This document shows positions 23,137 through 34,124 of a stretch of DNA of 64,000 nt, piece by piece. The notes below the pieces were generated by a model. The model had not been told where the DNA came from, did no database searches, and saw only the letters and a list, made by a program, of their open reading frames with translations. Source of the DNA: Dichotomocladium elegans (lineage: Eukaryota > Mucoromycota > Mucoromycetes > Mucorales > Lichtheimiaceae); the NCBI GenBank assembly GCA_025716815.1, contig JAIXMN010000007.1:575501-639500 (forward strand). Reading direction: 5' to 3'. Position 1 is the stretch's first letter. The number at the start of each line of letters is the position of its first letter. The translations under genes and the position numbers were made by a program.

Positions 23137-24666
23137 GGTTTGAGGTATGAAAGGAGCAAATGAAGGAGAGACGGGAAACAGCCGTCAGCGAAGAAAAAAA
23201 GGGACTGGAGAGGGGGGAAGGTGAAAGGTCGACGAGGCAACGCATTGTTAAAACCAGGAAAGATCACTTTTCTGTAGGTGACACAAATTTGCATTTGAGT
23301 AGCCGATAGTTCCTGGCTTGCCCAACCACGCAAGCCTAGCAACGAGATGCGTATGGCCGATTAATGTGAGGGCAAGAGAACCACTGCTTCCGGGAAGGAC
23401 ATCGCGTTCACTGCAAGTCTGCTCAATCGTGAATATACGGTCTCCCGAAACAGGCCCACACAAGGTATAATCAATGTGTTTTTTACACGTCTAGAACATC
23501 GAGGTACAAAGTCATACGCGGAGAAAAATAAAGTATATGACTAGCTGATGAACCTTGTACAACGTTGCGCCATACGTGGATAGGGAGATCATCTGCCTTT
23601 TTACCTTTGTCTTGCACACGCGATTAATAAGACGGGAGCGTAAATAGGATTTTTTTATTCGAGGACTACAGAAATATAAGCTCCTCAACAAGTCATTCAA
23701 GTTGCCTAAGTATTCGCGTGCGAAGTTGCTACATACACGAGGCTTTTAAAAAATCGAGGGCGGGGCCTGGAAATAAATGATCGAGATAATGAAATACCTT
23801 TGAGGATAGCAGAGATAAAATAGGTCGAGTGCTATTCATACTTTATTTTAGCACATAGCTTTTGCTCTCCTATTTGATAAGTCTAATTCGTGCCTTTACC
23901 ATACTAGCCATTGAAGCAACTGATACGGCTGCCTTTAACTATAAGAAGTAGCCCCACTATCCTGACTCTTATGCGATCAATATATCTATTTTAACGAGAA
24001 CATGTAAGCAAGGAAAAAAAAAACTTTTCGGAAAACGAGAGCAGGCTTTTTATGGGTTACTGCACAGCCTTACATATTAAGTTCTGTACGATAAACAAAA
24101 TAGATTAATGGGATTGTGGTACTTGGCATTACAAGGGAGATTTCTTCTAAAGGCTCATGTAGAACTGCTAACAGATATTGTCACTTACTTGAGCATCATT
24201 TTATGATGGAAACAGTGGACGCAACGCTCTTTCCTGGAAAAGAAGTCAAGGCGTTGTAAATATTGTAAGGTGCGAAAAATGGCTTTGAAGCCAAGATTAG
24301 AAATAAACCATAGCTTGCGCATCGCTAATACGCGCTTGTATTTTTTTAGAAGCCCTGACTTATTCAAAATTCTCCCTAGTCTCGGAAGACCCGCGTTAAG
24401 TTTCCAGGACAATCTGCTCGTTGTGCCGGTATTGAACCTCTTTATATCTGATCTCCTGCATGACACTTTTTCCCCACCCTTGGCAGTACAATACTACTCC
24501 ATCAGAAGAAGAAACGGAGGGAGACAAATGCTCGTGATATTCATATATACATGTTGGATGGATTTTTTTAAGATGTTGTTGTTGCTGCTGCTGCGGCTGC
24601 ACATGCGACTCAATGGTAATACTAGTAGAAGAATGAAGGAATGGTCGAACGGTAATATAATAATAT
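23137..24666. other. Intergenic region, about 1.5 kb
   Basis: Near 23137-23260 it is the promoter side of the glycosyltransferase (A/G-rich on plus). The middle is AT-rich with no recognised gene. Overlapping short frames at 24185-24466 (-) and 24270-24779 (+) show no motif and partly cover the RPB8 end. A GTTGTTGCTGCTGC run lies at 24576-24600. Confidence 0.35.
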
Positions 24667-25346
24667 CTACTTTCGCATCAGCAAGTAAACGTGCTCGCCC
24701 ACGACGATCGACTGTAAATGTCTGTAGTCTCCCTCGAGGCACATCAACAGACCACCGAACGACACATACACAGCACTGATGTGTTTGTTTCAACGTAGAG
24801 CAAAACGGACGTCAGTAAGTCCACTCCGAGGCTGCATTCAGACAACTTACACGTGCTGGCCGGATTCGGCACCTGAGCCTTTGGTTACATCGTCGTACCG
24901 ATATACTTTGCCGTACATGACGTATTCGTATTCGTCACTGAGATCGCGCTCACCAGGAGCGCGTTCGCGCCAGCTCACCTTGGCCTCACTGCCATCATTC
25001 GTCTGACCATTCGTCTCGGGCTTGACGGCTTCAAGCGACAAGGAGGAGGCAATGACAAGCGACACTTTATCATTCAGCTCAAGAGGGTAGAGTTCAGAGT
25101 TGTAATCCAACAAGAGATCCATCTCATAGGTATCCGAACGAGCGACTAAGCGCGATACTAAAGTTGGAGGAGGAGGTGGAGGCGGTGGTGACATATGTAT
25201 GCGCCGTATGAGAAGGGTTTGGTTATTCTTAGCTCTGCAAAGAATAATGCAAAGAGCTTACCTCGATCGAAACGCTTTCCGCTGGGATCAATATCCTTGA
25301 TCTGGAAGAGATCAGAGAATAAAATGTTGGCCGATTGCTGCTGCAT
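24667..25346 (-). CDS. RPB8: RNA polymerase I, II and III common subunit RPABC3 (Rpb8)
   Basis: Minus-strand exons are 25262-25346, 24851-25157 and 24667-24775, giving 166 residues (yeast 146). Family sequence is clear throughout: [63 protein letters not shown] and YLLMRK at the end. It is an OB-fold subunit shared by all three nuclear RNA polymerases. A loop after the second block ([13 protein letters not shown]) is longer than in yeast. Intron 1 has a (CCT/CCG)n pyrimidine tract before its acceptor. Confidence 0.95.
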
Positions 25347-26310
25347 GAGATGGATAGGTGAAAAGGCAGACGAGAGTGGGTGAAGTAATTTTCAAAAAAA
25401 GCAAAAAAGTGGCAGTCACCGCCTGCGCCAAATATCAGACAGAACTTCTTGGTCAGAAAGACCCGGCGCATTTGATCCGTATCGGTCCAAAGACTTTCCA
25501 TATTTGCTTCAATGTGAGATCTACTTGTTCTTCATAATCCAAGTCCTTGCCGATCTTCAGTTTTATATTTGTTATCGTGTATGCAAGTTTGTGTCGACAA
25601 TATCGCCTCGCACACTCCTTTATAGAGTCTATAACCCTAACAGATGCAAGTTCGCCTCGCATTCGAAACAACAAGCAAGCTGCTGAATTTATGTTTGGCG
25701 ATTATATTTGGTTCCTTTTCTCTCTCTCTCTCTCTCTCTTGGTGTACCCAGTGGCTCCTTGATACGCCCTCACTGCTGAAGAAAGCGGGATGACTATGAT
25801 GGGAATTGACGCCGAGAACCCGTCCCCCAAAAGCAGGCAGCAGCTCCGCCAATTCCCGTATTGAAAAAAAAAACTACTAAATTATCGGTCTATACCTGAG
25901 CTGCGCTTCCCCCCCCCACGCACCGACCTGGTTTAACTCGGTGTATCGACTTTCGACGGCACTCCCTACTCAATAATTCCTGATCAACCGATGTGGAGTG
26001 AAACAGAAAAGAACCCGGGGGTGTTGAAATTAGTGGCTAAAATAAGCTGATCAGGCACATAAAACTGAGCGAGGCCATGAGAGTAGTGCCATCCATGCTG
26101 TAGCTCTTTCGATAGACCCTGTCTTAAAATTGCTTCGTATTTTTCACAAGGTATCACCCACGGTTGCATTGTCTCACCATCCACTCAGGGATCCAAGGGG
26201 ATTTCACAATTCTTCTTCTTCTTCTTCTTCTTTATCTCTCACTCGCTTGCTACTGTTACAGACACTTTTCACTTACTCCCCTCCTCGGCAGATAGATCTA
26301 TGTCTTTAAC
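25347..26310. promoter_or_regulatory. Divergent region between RPB8 and the ankyrin/Dilute gene
   Basis: About 960 bases. It has (TC)n at 25719-25740 and (TTC)n at 26209-26231. Minus-strand frames at 25453-25674 and 25984-26184 have a protein-like composition but no motif I recognise and no clear splice model. They may be part of a small unrecognised gene or chance. Confidence 0.35.
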
Positions 26311-28645
26311 ATGTGCCCACAGAGCGATATGATCTTTGATAAACATCCTCATGTCATGCCGCCTCGGTACTCATACAATCCTCAGCGAAGACATTCGTTC
26401 CAGCCCCCTGTCTCTAGGCGACCCGTATCCTTTTCTCACATACCACCTCGATCCTCCCGCAATGAACTCAACGATCGCATAGCAGACAGCTTCAAGGAGT
26501 TTTCGGTCATGCTTCAACAGCTGTCGTCACCCACAGCAGAGATAGCAAGGCGGAGGCCATCGGCACCAGCCCCGATCTTACGCCCCCACACACCTACTAC
26601 ATCGTCGCCGTTGCTCTCGTCAGCGTCACCAAAAAACCTAAAATCTATAGACAAACGATCGTCTGCGGCATCATTGCCTACCATCGGTAATTGGGATTCT
26701 TCCACGCCCAGGATAGAACCCATGGCTTCGACGATGTTGCCCATGACAATGACTTTGTCGCCCACCGCCGTAGATGCCGAGGAGCAAACCGAAGACAGCG
26801 AAGCGTTGCTTTTGGAGCCGTGTCAGATTTTAAAATCAGAAGCACAGCACGATCCCCAACAGCGCCCCCGGCGGCGGAGACAAGTGCTGCGCCTGCTGAT
26901 CCGCGCCGCGTGCGATGGCGACAGGGACTTGCTCAAAATGATACTCAGGGAGCCGTGGGTCCCGGTGGATGTCTCCATTGACGAGTTTGGGTGGACTCCC
27001 CTCATTTATGCGGCGTGCTATGGCCACGTCGAGATAGCTCGCATGCTCCTCGATGCCGGTGCGACCATTGATTATCAGGACAAGAGTAAGCTGTCGCGTT
27101 TTAATGCATTGACTTAGGAAAGCAATTCCCCTAAATAATTACTCAGAGGGATGGACGGCGCTCTTGTGGGCAGCCAGTCGGAGGGACGAGACGATGATCC
27201 GCTTTCTTATCGACCGGGGCGCTTCGTGCAGAATACCCTCCCTCGCAGGTTACACTCTCTATCGCGACAAGGCCCTTCGACACCTTTTCCCGGACGTCAG
27301 CTCACGCAACCGCCGCTCACCTCAGCGCCGGAAATCTCAGCCCATAGCCAAGTCAGAATCGATCCTATATTACGGCACAGACGTGTACGGCGTTTCCGAT
27401 CCCTCTTCCTCCTCAGAATGTACGGATGAGGATCTTGCTGCGTGGGAGCAGACCATTCAGTCTCTTTACCGCTTCGACTGGGATCACTGTCGACCTGACC
27501 AGATGTTTGTCTTTGGCCAGGACGATGTAGCTCATATTGTCGATACACTCGTGGACGAAAAGGCACCATTATCATCGCAGGACGATCCGTGGGCGCCTGC
27601 CAACGTCTTGTTTCTATGCTGTCGCTTTGCACATTACCATGCACGAAGAGAACTCGGCCAGGAACTTCTTACCTCTGCGATGGCCAGGATTGCAAAGACA
27701 ATCAGGGCAAACGCGCGTAGCATCCACCACCTCGCCTTTTGGATCAGCAATCTCTATCAGCTCCTCGTGTATTTCAAACGGGACACACACCTAGCAGCTG
27801 GAACGACTGCGGCAGACCACCGATCGATCCATAGTCTACTTGGAGAGACGTTTGATTCCCATCTCGTGAGCTATGTTGAGCGACAGCTGGAGAGGCTCGT
27901 GGAGCCGTCGATGCTCGAGTTTTGCGAAGAATCCGACTGCGACATGCTTGCGACGCCTGTGACATATGCAGATGACAGCAGTTGGCAGCAGCGAATGATG
28001 ATCATGCGCGGCGGCAGTGCCTTCCGACGCAACAGTGCTCCGACGATCACCCCACCAAGCACGCTCATCAACGCTATCACATCCACCCTCGATATCCTCA
28101 AGATGTATCGTGTCCACCCAGATATTCTCCGGCAGCTCACCCAATGTAGCCTTGCCTTTTGCTCGGCCACCATTTTCGACACCATCCTGGCCAATAAAAA
28201 GTACCTTAGTAGGTCCAGGGCCATCCTGATCCGAATGAACGTCTCTTCCCTCGAAGAATGGGCGAGGACGCAGGACCAACAACAGCCCCTATTGCTCTTC
28301 CGCCCAGTTGCGCAGCTCCTTCAATTTCTTCAGAGCATATCGCAACTACACGATTTTAATGTGTTCCAGGACACGGTTCGGCAATTCGACTGCCTCACGC
28401 CCGCACAGATCCGGCATTGCATCTCCAACTACCGCTATGAAGTAGGCGAGCCTCGGCTTCCGGCCACCACGGCCCCCCGTGTGTCCGAAGACAACCATCC
28501 TTCTCCCGCCGCAAAGGCGGCCGGGTGGCGACCGGCGTTTCCATTTGTGGTGCCCCCCATCCATCTTGTCAGTACCTCGAAACTCGGGTCGCCCTATCCA
28601 AGCATACCAGACCAATGGATGGCGCGTCTTGACCGCCGAAAATAA
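26311..28645 (+). CDS. Ankyrin-repeat and Dilute (DIL) domain protein
   Basis: Exons are 26311-27085 and 27147-28645, giving 757 residues. The first ~190 residues are Ser/Pro/Arg-rich. Ankyrin repeats follow (about 195-310): RAACDGDRDLLKMIL, GWTPLIYAACYGHVEIARMLL and GWTALLWAASRRDETMIRFLI. The C-terminal half resembles the Dilute domain of class V myosin tails (NVLFLCCRFAHYHA, LAFWISNLYQLLVYF, later LTPAQIRHCISNYR). The domain probably binds vesicle or Rab-type partners. A similar ankyrin-DIL architecture exists in other fungi without a motor domain. The role is unknown; membrane traffic is an inference. Confidence 0.85.
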
Positions 28646-28964
28646 CAGGTCAAAAGAACCTGTATTAAACATTGGCTATGTCTAGCTTCCATATGTTTTT
28701 TTTGTTATTGTTGGTTTTATATCAGAGGGTAGATTTCCCCTCCCCTAATTTGGAAACTGACAATGGGCATTTATCACTCTTCGTCGCACAAAGAAGGATG
28801 ACTAGAGCAGAAAGAAATAGCGAGACGTTTGTCGGTCAAATCGAGGTATTATGGGACCTTTGACTATGTGCGTTAACTTGGCATTCAGTGTGATTCAGAG
28901 GAGGCGCAAATACCTCCGCAAGGAAAAATGAATTATTGTATATTAACATGAGAGTAAACTATTT
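28646..28964. terminator. Convergent 3' spacer
   Basis: About 320 bases between the ends of two converging genes. T-rich stretch at 28695-28720. No gene seen. Confidence 0.3.
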
Positions 28965-30835
28965 TTACTTGTCTTCGCATTTCTTGCCACAACCATCGGC
29001 GCTGCTACAGCCGCCACATGCCGACGGTGCTTGCTGTTCCAATTTCTTCTTGCTTGGGCGGATGTTCCGTCCGTGATTCGGGGTCCAGGGGCCCAGACTG
29101 TCATTGGCATAAAAGTCCATAGGGTACACATCCTGCCATGTTGCCTTATTCAGCGCAATAGAAGCCTCGTATGGCGTAAGGAGCGGCTTGGGAAATGCAT
29201 AACCCCAATCAGTAGACAGACGAGGGCAGGCGATCTGGATCCAGGCATCCACGTCCTGGAACTGGGCCAATTTGCCTGGAAATATTTCCGAAAGAAGAAC
29301 AATCACGTATTCTTTACCGGCGTTGCGAATGTTGGCTTCCATGTATTCCATAATCTCCGGCTTTCCCTGACGGCCTAGGGTGCCAAGGATCAAGCCAAAT
29401 TTCTTGGCCTGGCTGCCAACGGTGACCGCATGTTTGCGTAACGATTGCATTTCTTGGTGATCATACCGCTCACGCGTGATACGCTTGTCATAAGGATTGT
29501 ACCTTAGTGATACCGCCCGGCTTTAGAACCACTCATTTCCGCTGTACCTCGTTTGGCTTAACTTACTGAAATGCAGGGATTGTAGGGTTGTGGATCATGA
29601 TCGATTCAAGATGGAAACGGCCGTCGCCGAGGTAGCTATAAACAGCCAGGCGTCAAATCCGGTTTTTTTTAATACATAAAAATGCCTGCTACACCTCACC
29701 CACTCTTTCTTTTTTTTTTGCTTACATGATCGCATCTGTATCTGACAGCTTGGGCGATGTGCAGCCGAGAATTTCGCCTGGTGAAAGCGGTTTCGCTTGG
29801 GGTATGGTGATTGTGTAGTCTTCCTGCAGCGTCTCGCGCACAGATTGCAGAGATGCAACAAACTGAATAGTTCCAACAAGGACCAGCCTCTTGCCCGCCT
29901 CAAAATTCTTTTTGATGGTATCCACGAAATGCTGCGTATCAATACCGATATCCACAAATATATAAAGTGTGTTGATTGGCGTCACATCCACGGGCACTGT
30001 ACACCAACATGAGCTTTTTTTTTAAAAAAAAAAGGAAAACCTCGATACATTACCCAGACAACTATGGCCATAATGAAGCAAGAAATCGCATCCGAGTGCC
30101 CGGGCAGTATAGTCATCAACGCAGCACGCACCGTACGTCACATCACCCATAATCAGCGTTTCCACTTGACAGAACCTATTTTTTTTTTTTGCAGCCGTGG
30201 TCAACGGCTTAGAAACTGCCCATTCATACACGCACACATATTGCCACTTACACTTCTAGAATGTCCGAAATCAAGCATGCAAACATAAGAAGGCCTTCGG
30301 GGAACTGAAGCGCCACTATCCCCCATTCGTTTGTTACCGAAAGAAAAACATTCTAGTACCTTCTGCTTACCCTTTTTTGCTTCGGCTTTTCTTATCCGCC
30401 ATACCGATTTGTGGATCTCAAAGTTATAATTCGATGGCAACTAACCAAGAAAATCCCACCGTTTGAGAATGTTGTGCAATTAGGATCGATGCAACCATCA
30501 GTCCCTTAGCCAAGGCAATTACTATTAAAAAATGCCTCTGACCAGCGCTTCTCACCTGCTCAATGGCCCTGTTCAGGAGCGGATCGTTGAGGATCTCGTC
30601 GGGGACTTGGTTGGCAACTCGACTTCCACGAGTACGGCGTGGCTCTGCATTGTAACATTATCGTGTGTGAATTTATAGAGAGATAAGGAAGGCAGGCATA
30701 TATAAATCGGGAAAGAAAAAAAAACTGACTTGCAAATCCAACAGCACCGTCTTCAATGGCAGGATCGTCTTCTGATGCTTGTCGCTGTTGACGAGCTCGA
30801 CCGACGAATCGTTTTCTTGTTTTAGGAGTTTCCAT
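28965..30835 (-). CDS. DPH1: Diphthamide biosynthesis protein 1 (3-amino-3-carboxypropyl transferase subunit)
   Basis: Minus-strand exons are 30730-30835, 30556-30644, 30371-30440, 30252-30315, 30054-30175, 29726-29996, 29567-29635 and 28965-29502, giving 442 residues. Family landmarks are [76 protein letters not shown] and [11 protein letters not shown]. The three well-separated cysteines (in GACC, GCTS and ACPR) match the non-canonical radical-SAM 4Fe-4S site. Dph1-Dph2 starts conversion of a histidine in elongation factor 2 to diphthamide. A Cys-rich end ([14 protein letters not shown]) is a possible extra metal-binding tail. Confidence 0.95.
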
Positions 30836-31373
30836 ATGTACTTTGAAAGCCACACCTGAGTTTGAGAAGTAGCAAACGAGGTTTTTTCTTTTTTGGCAGC
30901 AGCAGCAGCAAGCGGTGGCGCACTTTGTAGCTGGGTCTCGAAAGGGAAAAATTGCATATTTGGGCAAGGCAGAACCATTTCCGGGGGGGTTGGGGCGGGC
31001 AGGGTGCCTCTAGGAAGCGAGAGCATAACCTGGTTTTTATTCTATGCTACTGGACGATGACTACGAAGCGATGGTTGGATGGTAACGATGACATGTGGCG
31101 AGCGGGGAAACGAGGAAGGAAGCAAGAGACACACAGACCAACAGGATTTGATGGCTTTGATAGGGTGAGAGCATGCGCGCCTGCCTTGGAAGCCGAGATC
31201 ACCCATGGGGGGCGGGAGAGGGGGGAGAGATCCGTCGCCCATTCCAATTTCGGGAAGGGCGCGTCATTTTTGTTGGGCTTTTTATTTTTATTAAAACACC
31301 CCCATCCCTTCCACCTTTCTTCGGGACTATCTCTTTCTCTCTTTTCCCTCGATATCACCTACTTGCAATAGCT
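30836..31373. promoter_or_regulatory. Divergent promoter of DPH1 and the branching enzyme
   Basis: About 540 bases. A strong pyrimidine tract (31308-31350, including TCTCTTTCTCTC) lies just before the branching-enzyme start. On the DPH1 side the sequence reads GCAGCAGCAGC (30897-30910). Confidence 0.35.
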
Positions 31374-34057
31374 ATGGGATCCATTCACCAAAACCCGTCA
31401 TTTCAAACAGAAGTCGAGCCTGGAAGAGTGTTAACGATGCCTGCGGACGGCACGGGCCTCGCGGTTCTTGACCCTTGGTTAAACCCTTTCCGCGACGCCT
31501 TGCGTGCGAGGTATGCTACTTCCGATATCGTCAGTCCTATCGCTCAGGCTGCCCCGCATGTGTCTCCTTTAGATATTCTCATTATAAGCGGTTTGAGAAC
31601 CAGATTGAGGAAGCCGGCGGCTATGACAAATTCACGCAGGGATACAAATATTTTGGCTTTAATGTTGGATCGGACGGCACGATTACATACAGAGAGTGGG
31701 CGCCTAACGCGGAGACAGCCAGCCTTGTAGGCGATTTTAGTGAGTTTCTATACATCCTACATACGCTTTGGTGTGCGGCTATTGCACGGCATAAGATGAG
31801 GGTGTTGGGTGTGGGGCGTTAAGGACGCTAGTGTTCTGAACGGATCATAGACGACTGGGACGTGAACGCGCACCCGATGACACGATCCAGGCAATACGAC
31901 AATGTCTTCGAACTTGTCTTGCCGCCTTCTGCATCAGGCGAGCCAGCGATACCTCATGGCAGCAAAGTCAAGGCATGTGTGGAAGACTTGGTTTATTGGA
32001 GCGGAGAGAAAGGCGTGGCTCAACAATCGATGGATGAATAGATTACAATGACCGTTCGTAACACAGGGGAGCGTATCTATCGGCTACCTGCATGGATCCG
32101 CCGGGTGACACAAGACCTAAGCAAAAGTCCTGCCTACGAATCCATCTTTTGGAACCCAGCCGCCCATTATCAGTTCAAGCATCCGCGTCCCAAAAAACCC
32201 GCGAGCCTTCGCGTGTATGAAGCCCATGGTTAGTCGTCTCCTACTTACCTTAAATATAAACATGTGCCAAACTCAGATGAATATATATGCAACTTTCTAG
32301 TGGGTATCTCGTCCTCGGAGCCACGCGTTGGAACATACAAGGAATTCACCAAGAACGTACTCCCTCGAATCGCCTATTTGGGATACAACACCATCCAGTT
32401 GATGGCGATTATGGAACATGCCTACTATGCATCGTTTGGCTACCAAGTCACGTCTTTCTTCGCACCCTCATCGCGCTACGGAACACCGGAGGACCTAATG
32501 GAGCTTGTGGATGTCGCGCATAGTTATGGGATCACTGTCCTATTGGACGTAGTTCACTCGCACGCAAGCAAAAACGTCTTGGATGGACTCAACATGTTTG
32601 ATGGCAGCGATGAATGCTACTTCCACGGCGGCGGCCGTGGCCGCCACGATCTCTGGGATTCGCGCCTGTTCAATTATGGATACCTACCCGTGACGCAGTT
32701 CTTGTTGTCCAACTTACGCTACTGGATGGATGAGTACCGGTTTGACGGGTTCCGATTTGACGGCGTAACGAGCATGCTATATAAGCATCATGGCATGGGA
32801 TTCGGCTTCTCGGGCGACTATCACGAGTATTTCGGTGACCTCGTCGACGAGGACGGTGTGATGTATCTTCAGGTAGCCAACAAATTCTTGCACAACCAGT
32901 ATCCCAATGTCATCACCATTGCAGAAGGTGAGTTCAAGTTCCCCCTTTTCGTTATTTTCTCAAACCGCTCCCCACCGGGCTCATTGACCATTCTTCGCAG
33001 ATGTGTCAGGTATGCCGGGTACTTGCCGGCCTGTGAATGAAGGCGGCATTGGCTTTGACTACCGCTTAGCCATGGCCATTCCAGACATGTGGATCAAGAT
33101 TCTCAAGGAACTCCGCGACGACGACTGGAGCATGGGCGATATTGTTCATACCTTGACTAACCGTCGTCATCTTGAAAAGGCTGTGGCCTACTGCGAATCG
33201 CACGATCAGGCGCTTGTGGGCGATAAATCCATTGCCTTCTGGTTAATGGACAAGGAAATGTACACCAATATGAGCGACTTGACGGAACGGACGCCCATCA
33301 TTGACCGAGGTATGGCGCTTCACAAGCTAATCCGGTAAGACTGAAAGGGATGAGGAAGGAAGTAAAATCGGTTATTTTGCCGTTAACAAAATGACAGGTT
33401 CATTACGCACGCTCTCGGTGGCGAAGGTTACCTCAATTTCGAGGGCAACGAGTTTGGCCATCCCGAGTGGCTCGACTTTCCTCGCGAGGGCAACAATTCA
33501 AGTTTCCACTATGCACGACGACAGTGGCCCATCTTGGATGATCCGTTGCTAAGGTACAAATACCTGAATGAGTGGGACAAGGCCATGCAGGAAACCGAGG
33601 AACACTATGGCTGGCTTCACCTACCTCAGGTAAAAATCAAGTTGGCATATAAAAAGAAAGCGATGAGGGAACTCATTAGGAAGCATAGGCCTACGTCTCC
33701 CGAAAGCATGAGGGGGACAAAATCATTGCTTTTGAGCGAGGAAACCTTTTGTTCATCTTCAACTTCCACCCGACTCAGTCATTTTCAGACTACCGTATCG
33801 GCACCAACCTGACCGGTAAGCTCAAGATTGTCCTCAACTCGGACGACCCCAAGTTCTTTGGTCATAATCGCATCGATCCTGCATGCGAGTACTTTACAAC
33901 GGTTGGCGACTGGGACGGGCGAGCAAATTGGATTCAGGTAAACAAAAGCGGATGAGGACGACGCTGTTGGAGGATGCTCATTCTTTTGTCCCAGGTGTAT
34001 ATTCCCAGTCGGACTGCTCTGGTTCTGGGCAAGTCAGATGATGTTTCCCACACTTAA
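31374..34057 (+). CDS. GLC3: 1,4-alpha-glucan (glycogen) branching enzyme, GH13
   Basis: Exons are 31374-31510, 31573-31739, 31851-31972, 32042-32228, 32301-32927, 33001-33334, 33398-33629, 33689-33937 and 33995-34057, giving 705 residues (yeast Glc3 704). A CBM48 region ([21 protein letters not shown]) precedes the GH13 barrel. Conserved regions are [17 protein letters not shown] (nucleophile Asp, about 357), ITIAEDVSG (acid/base Glu) and YCESHDQ (third Asp, about 482), then GNEFGHPEW. It makes alpha-1,6 branches in glycogen in the cytosol. Intron 3 is probably GC-AG. The stop lies only 67 bases before the Lon start. Confidence 0.97.
31973..32041 (+). other. Probable GC-AG intron of the branching enzyme gene
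   Basis: Donor AAG|GCATGT, acceptor AATAG|ATT. It gives SKVK-ITMTV, which matches family spacing. A GT six bases later would add Ala-Cys in frame, so the choice is not forced by frame. Confidence 0.5.
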
Positions 34058-34124
34058 ATGCATATATTCTCTCCGTCCTCATTCACCCCCCTCCCTTCGT
34101 TTTTCCCTCGTCGTATTATCGACC

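Noticed and set aside
24185..24779. Overlapping frames on both strands (93 and 169 codons)
   Set aside because: The 3' part of the plus frame covers the last RPB8 exon in antisense and neither frame shows domain sequence.
31973..31980. GT donor giving KVKAC-ITMTV in the branching enzyme
   Set aside because: In frame and possible, but adds two residues where the family has none; kept as the alternative to the GC donor.
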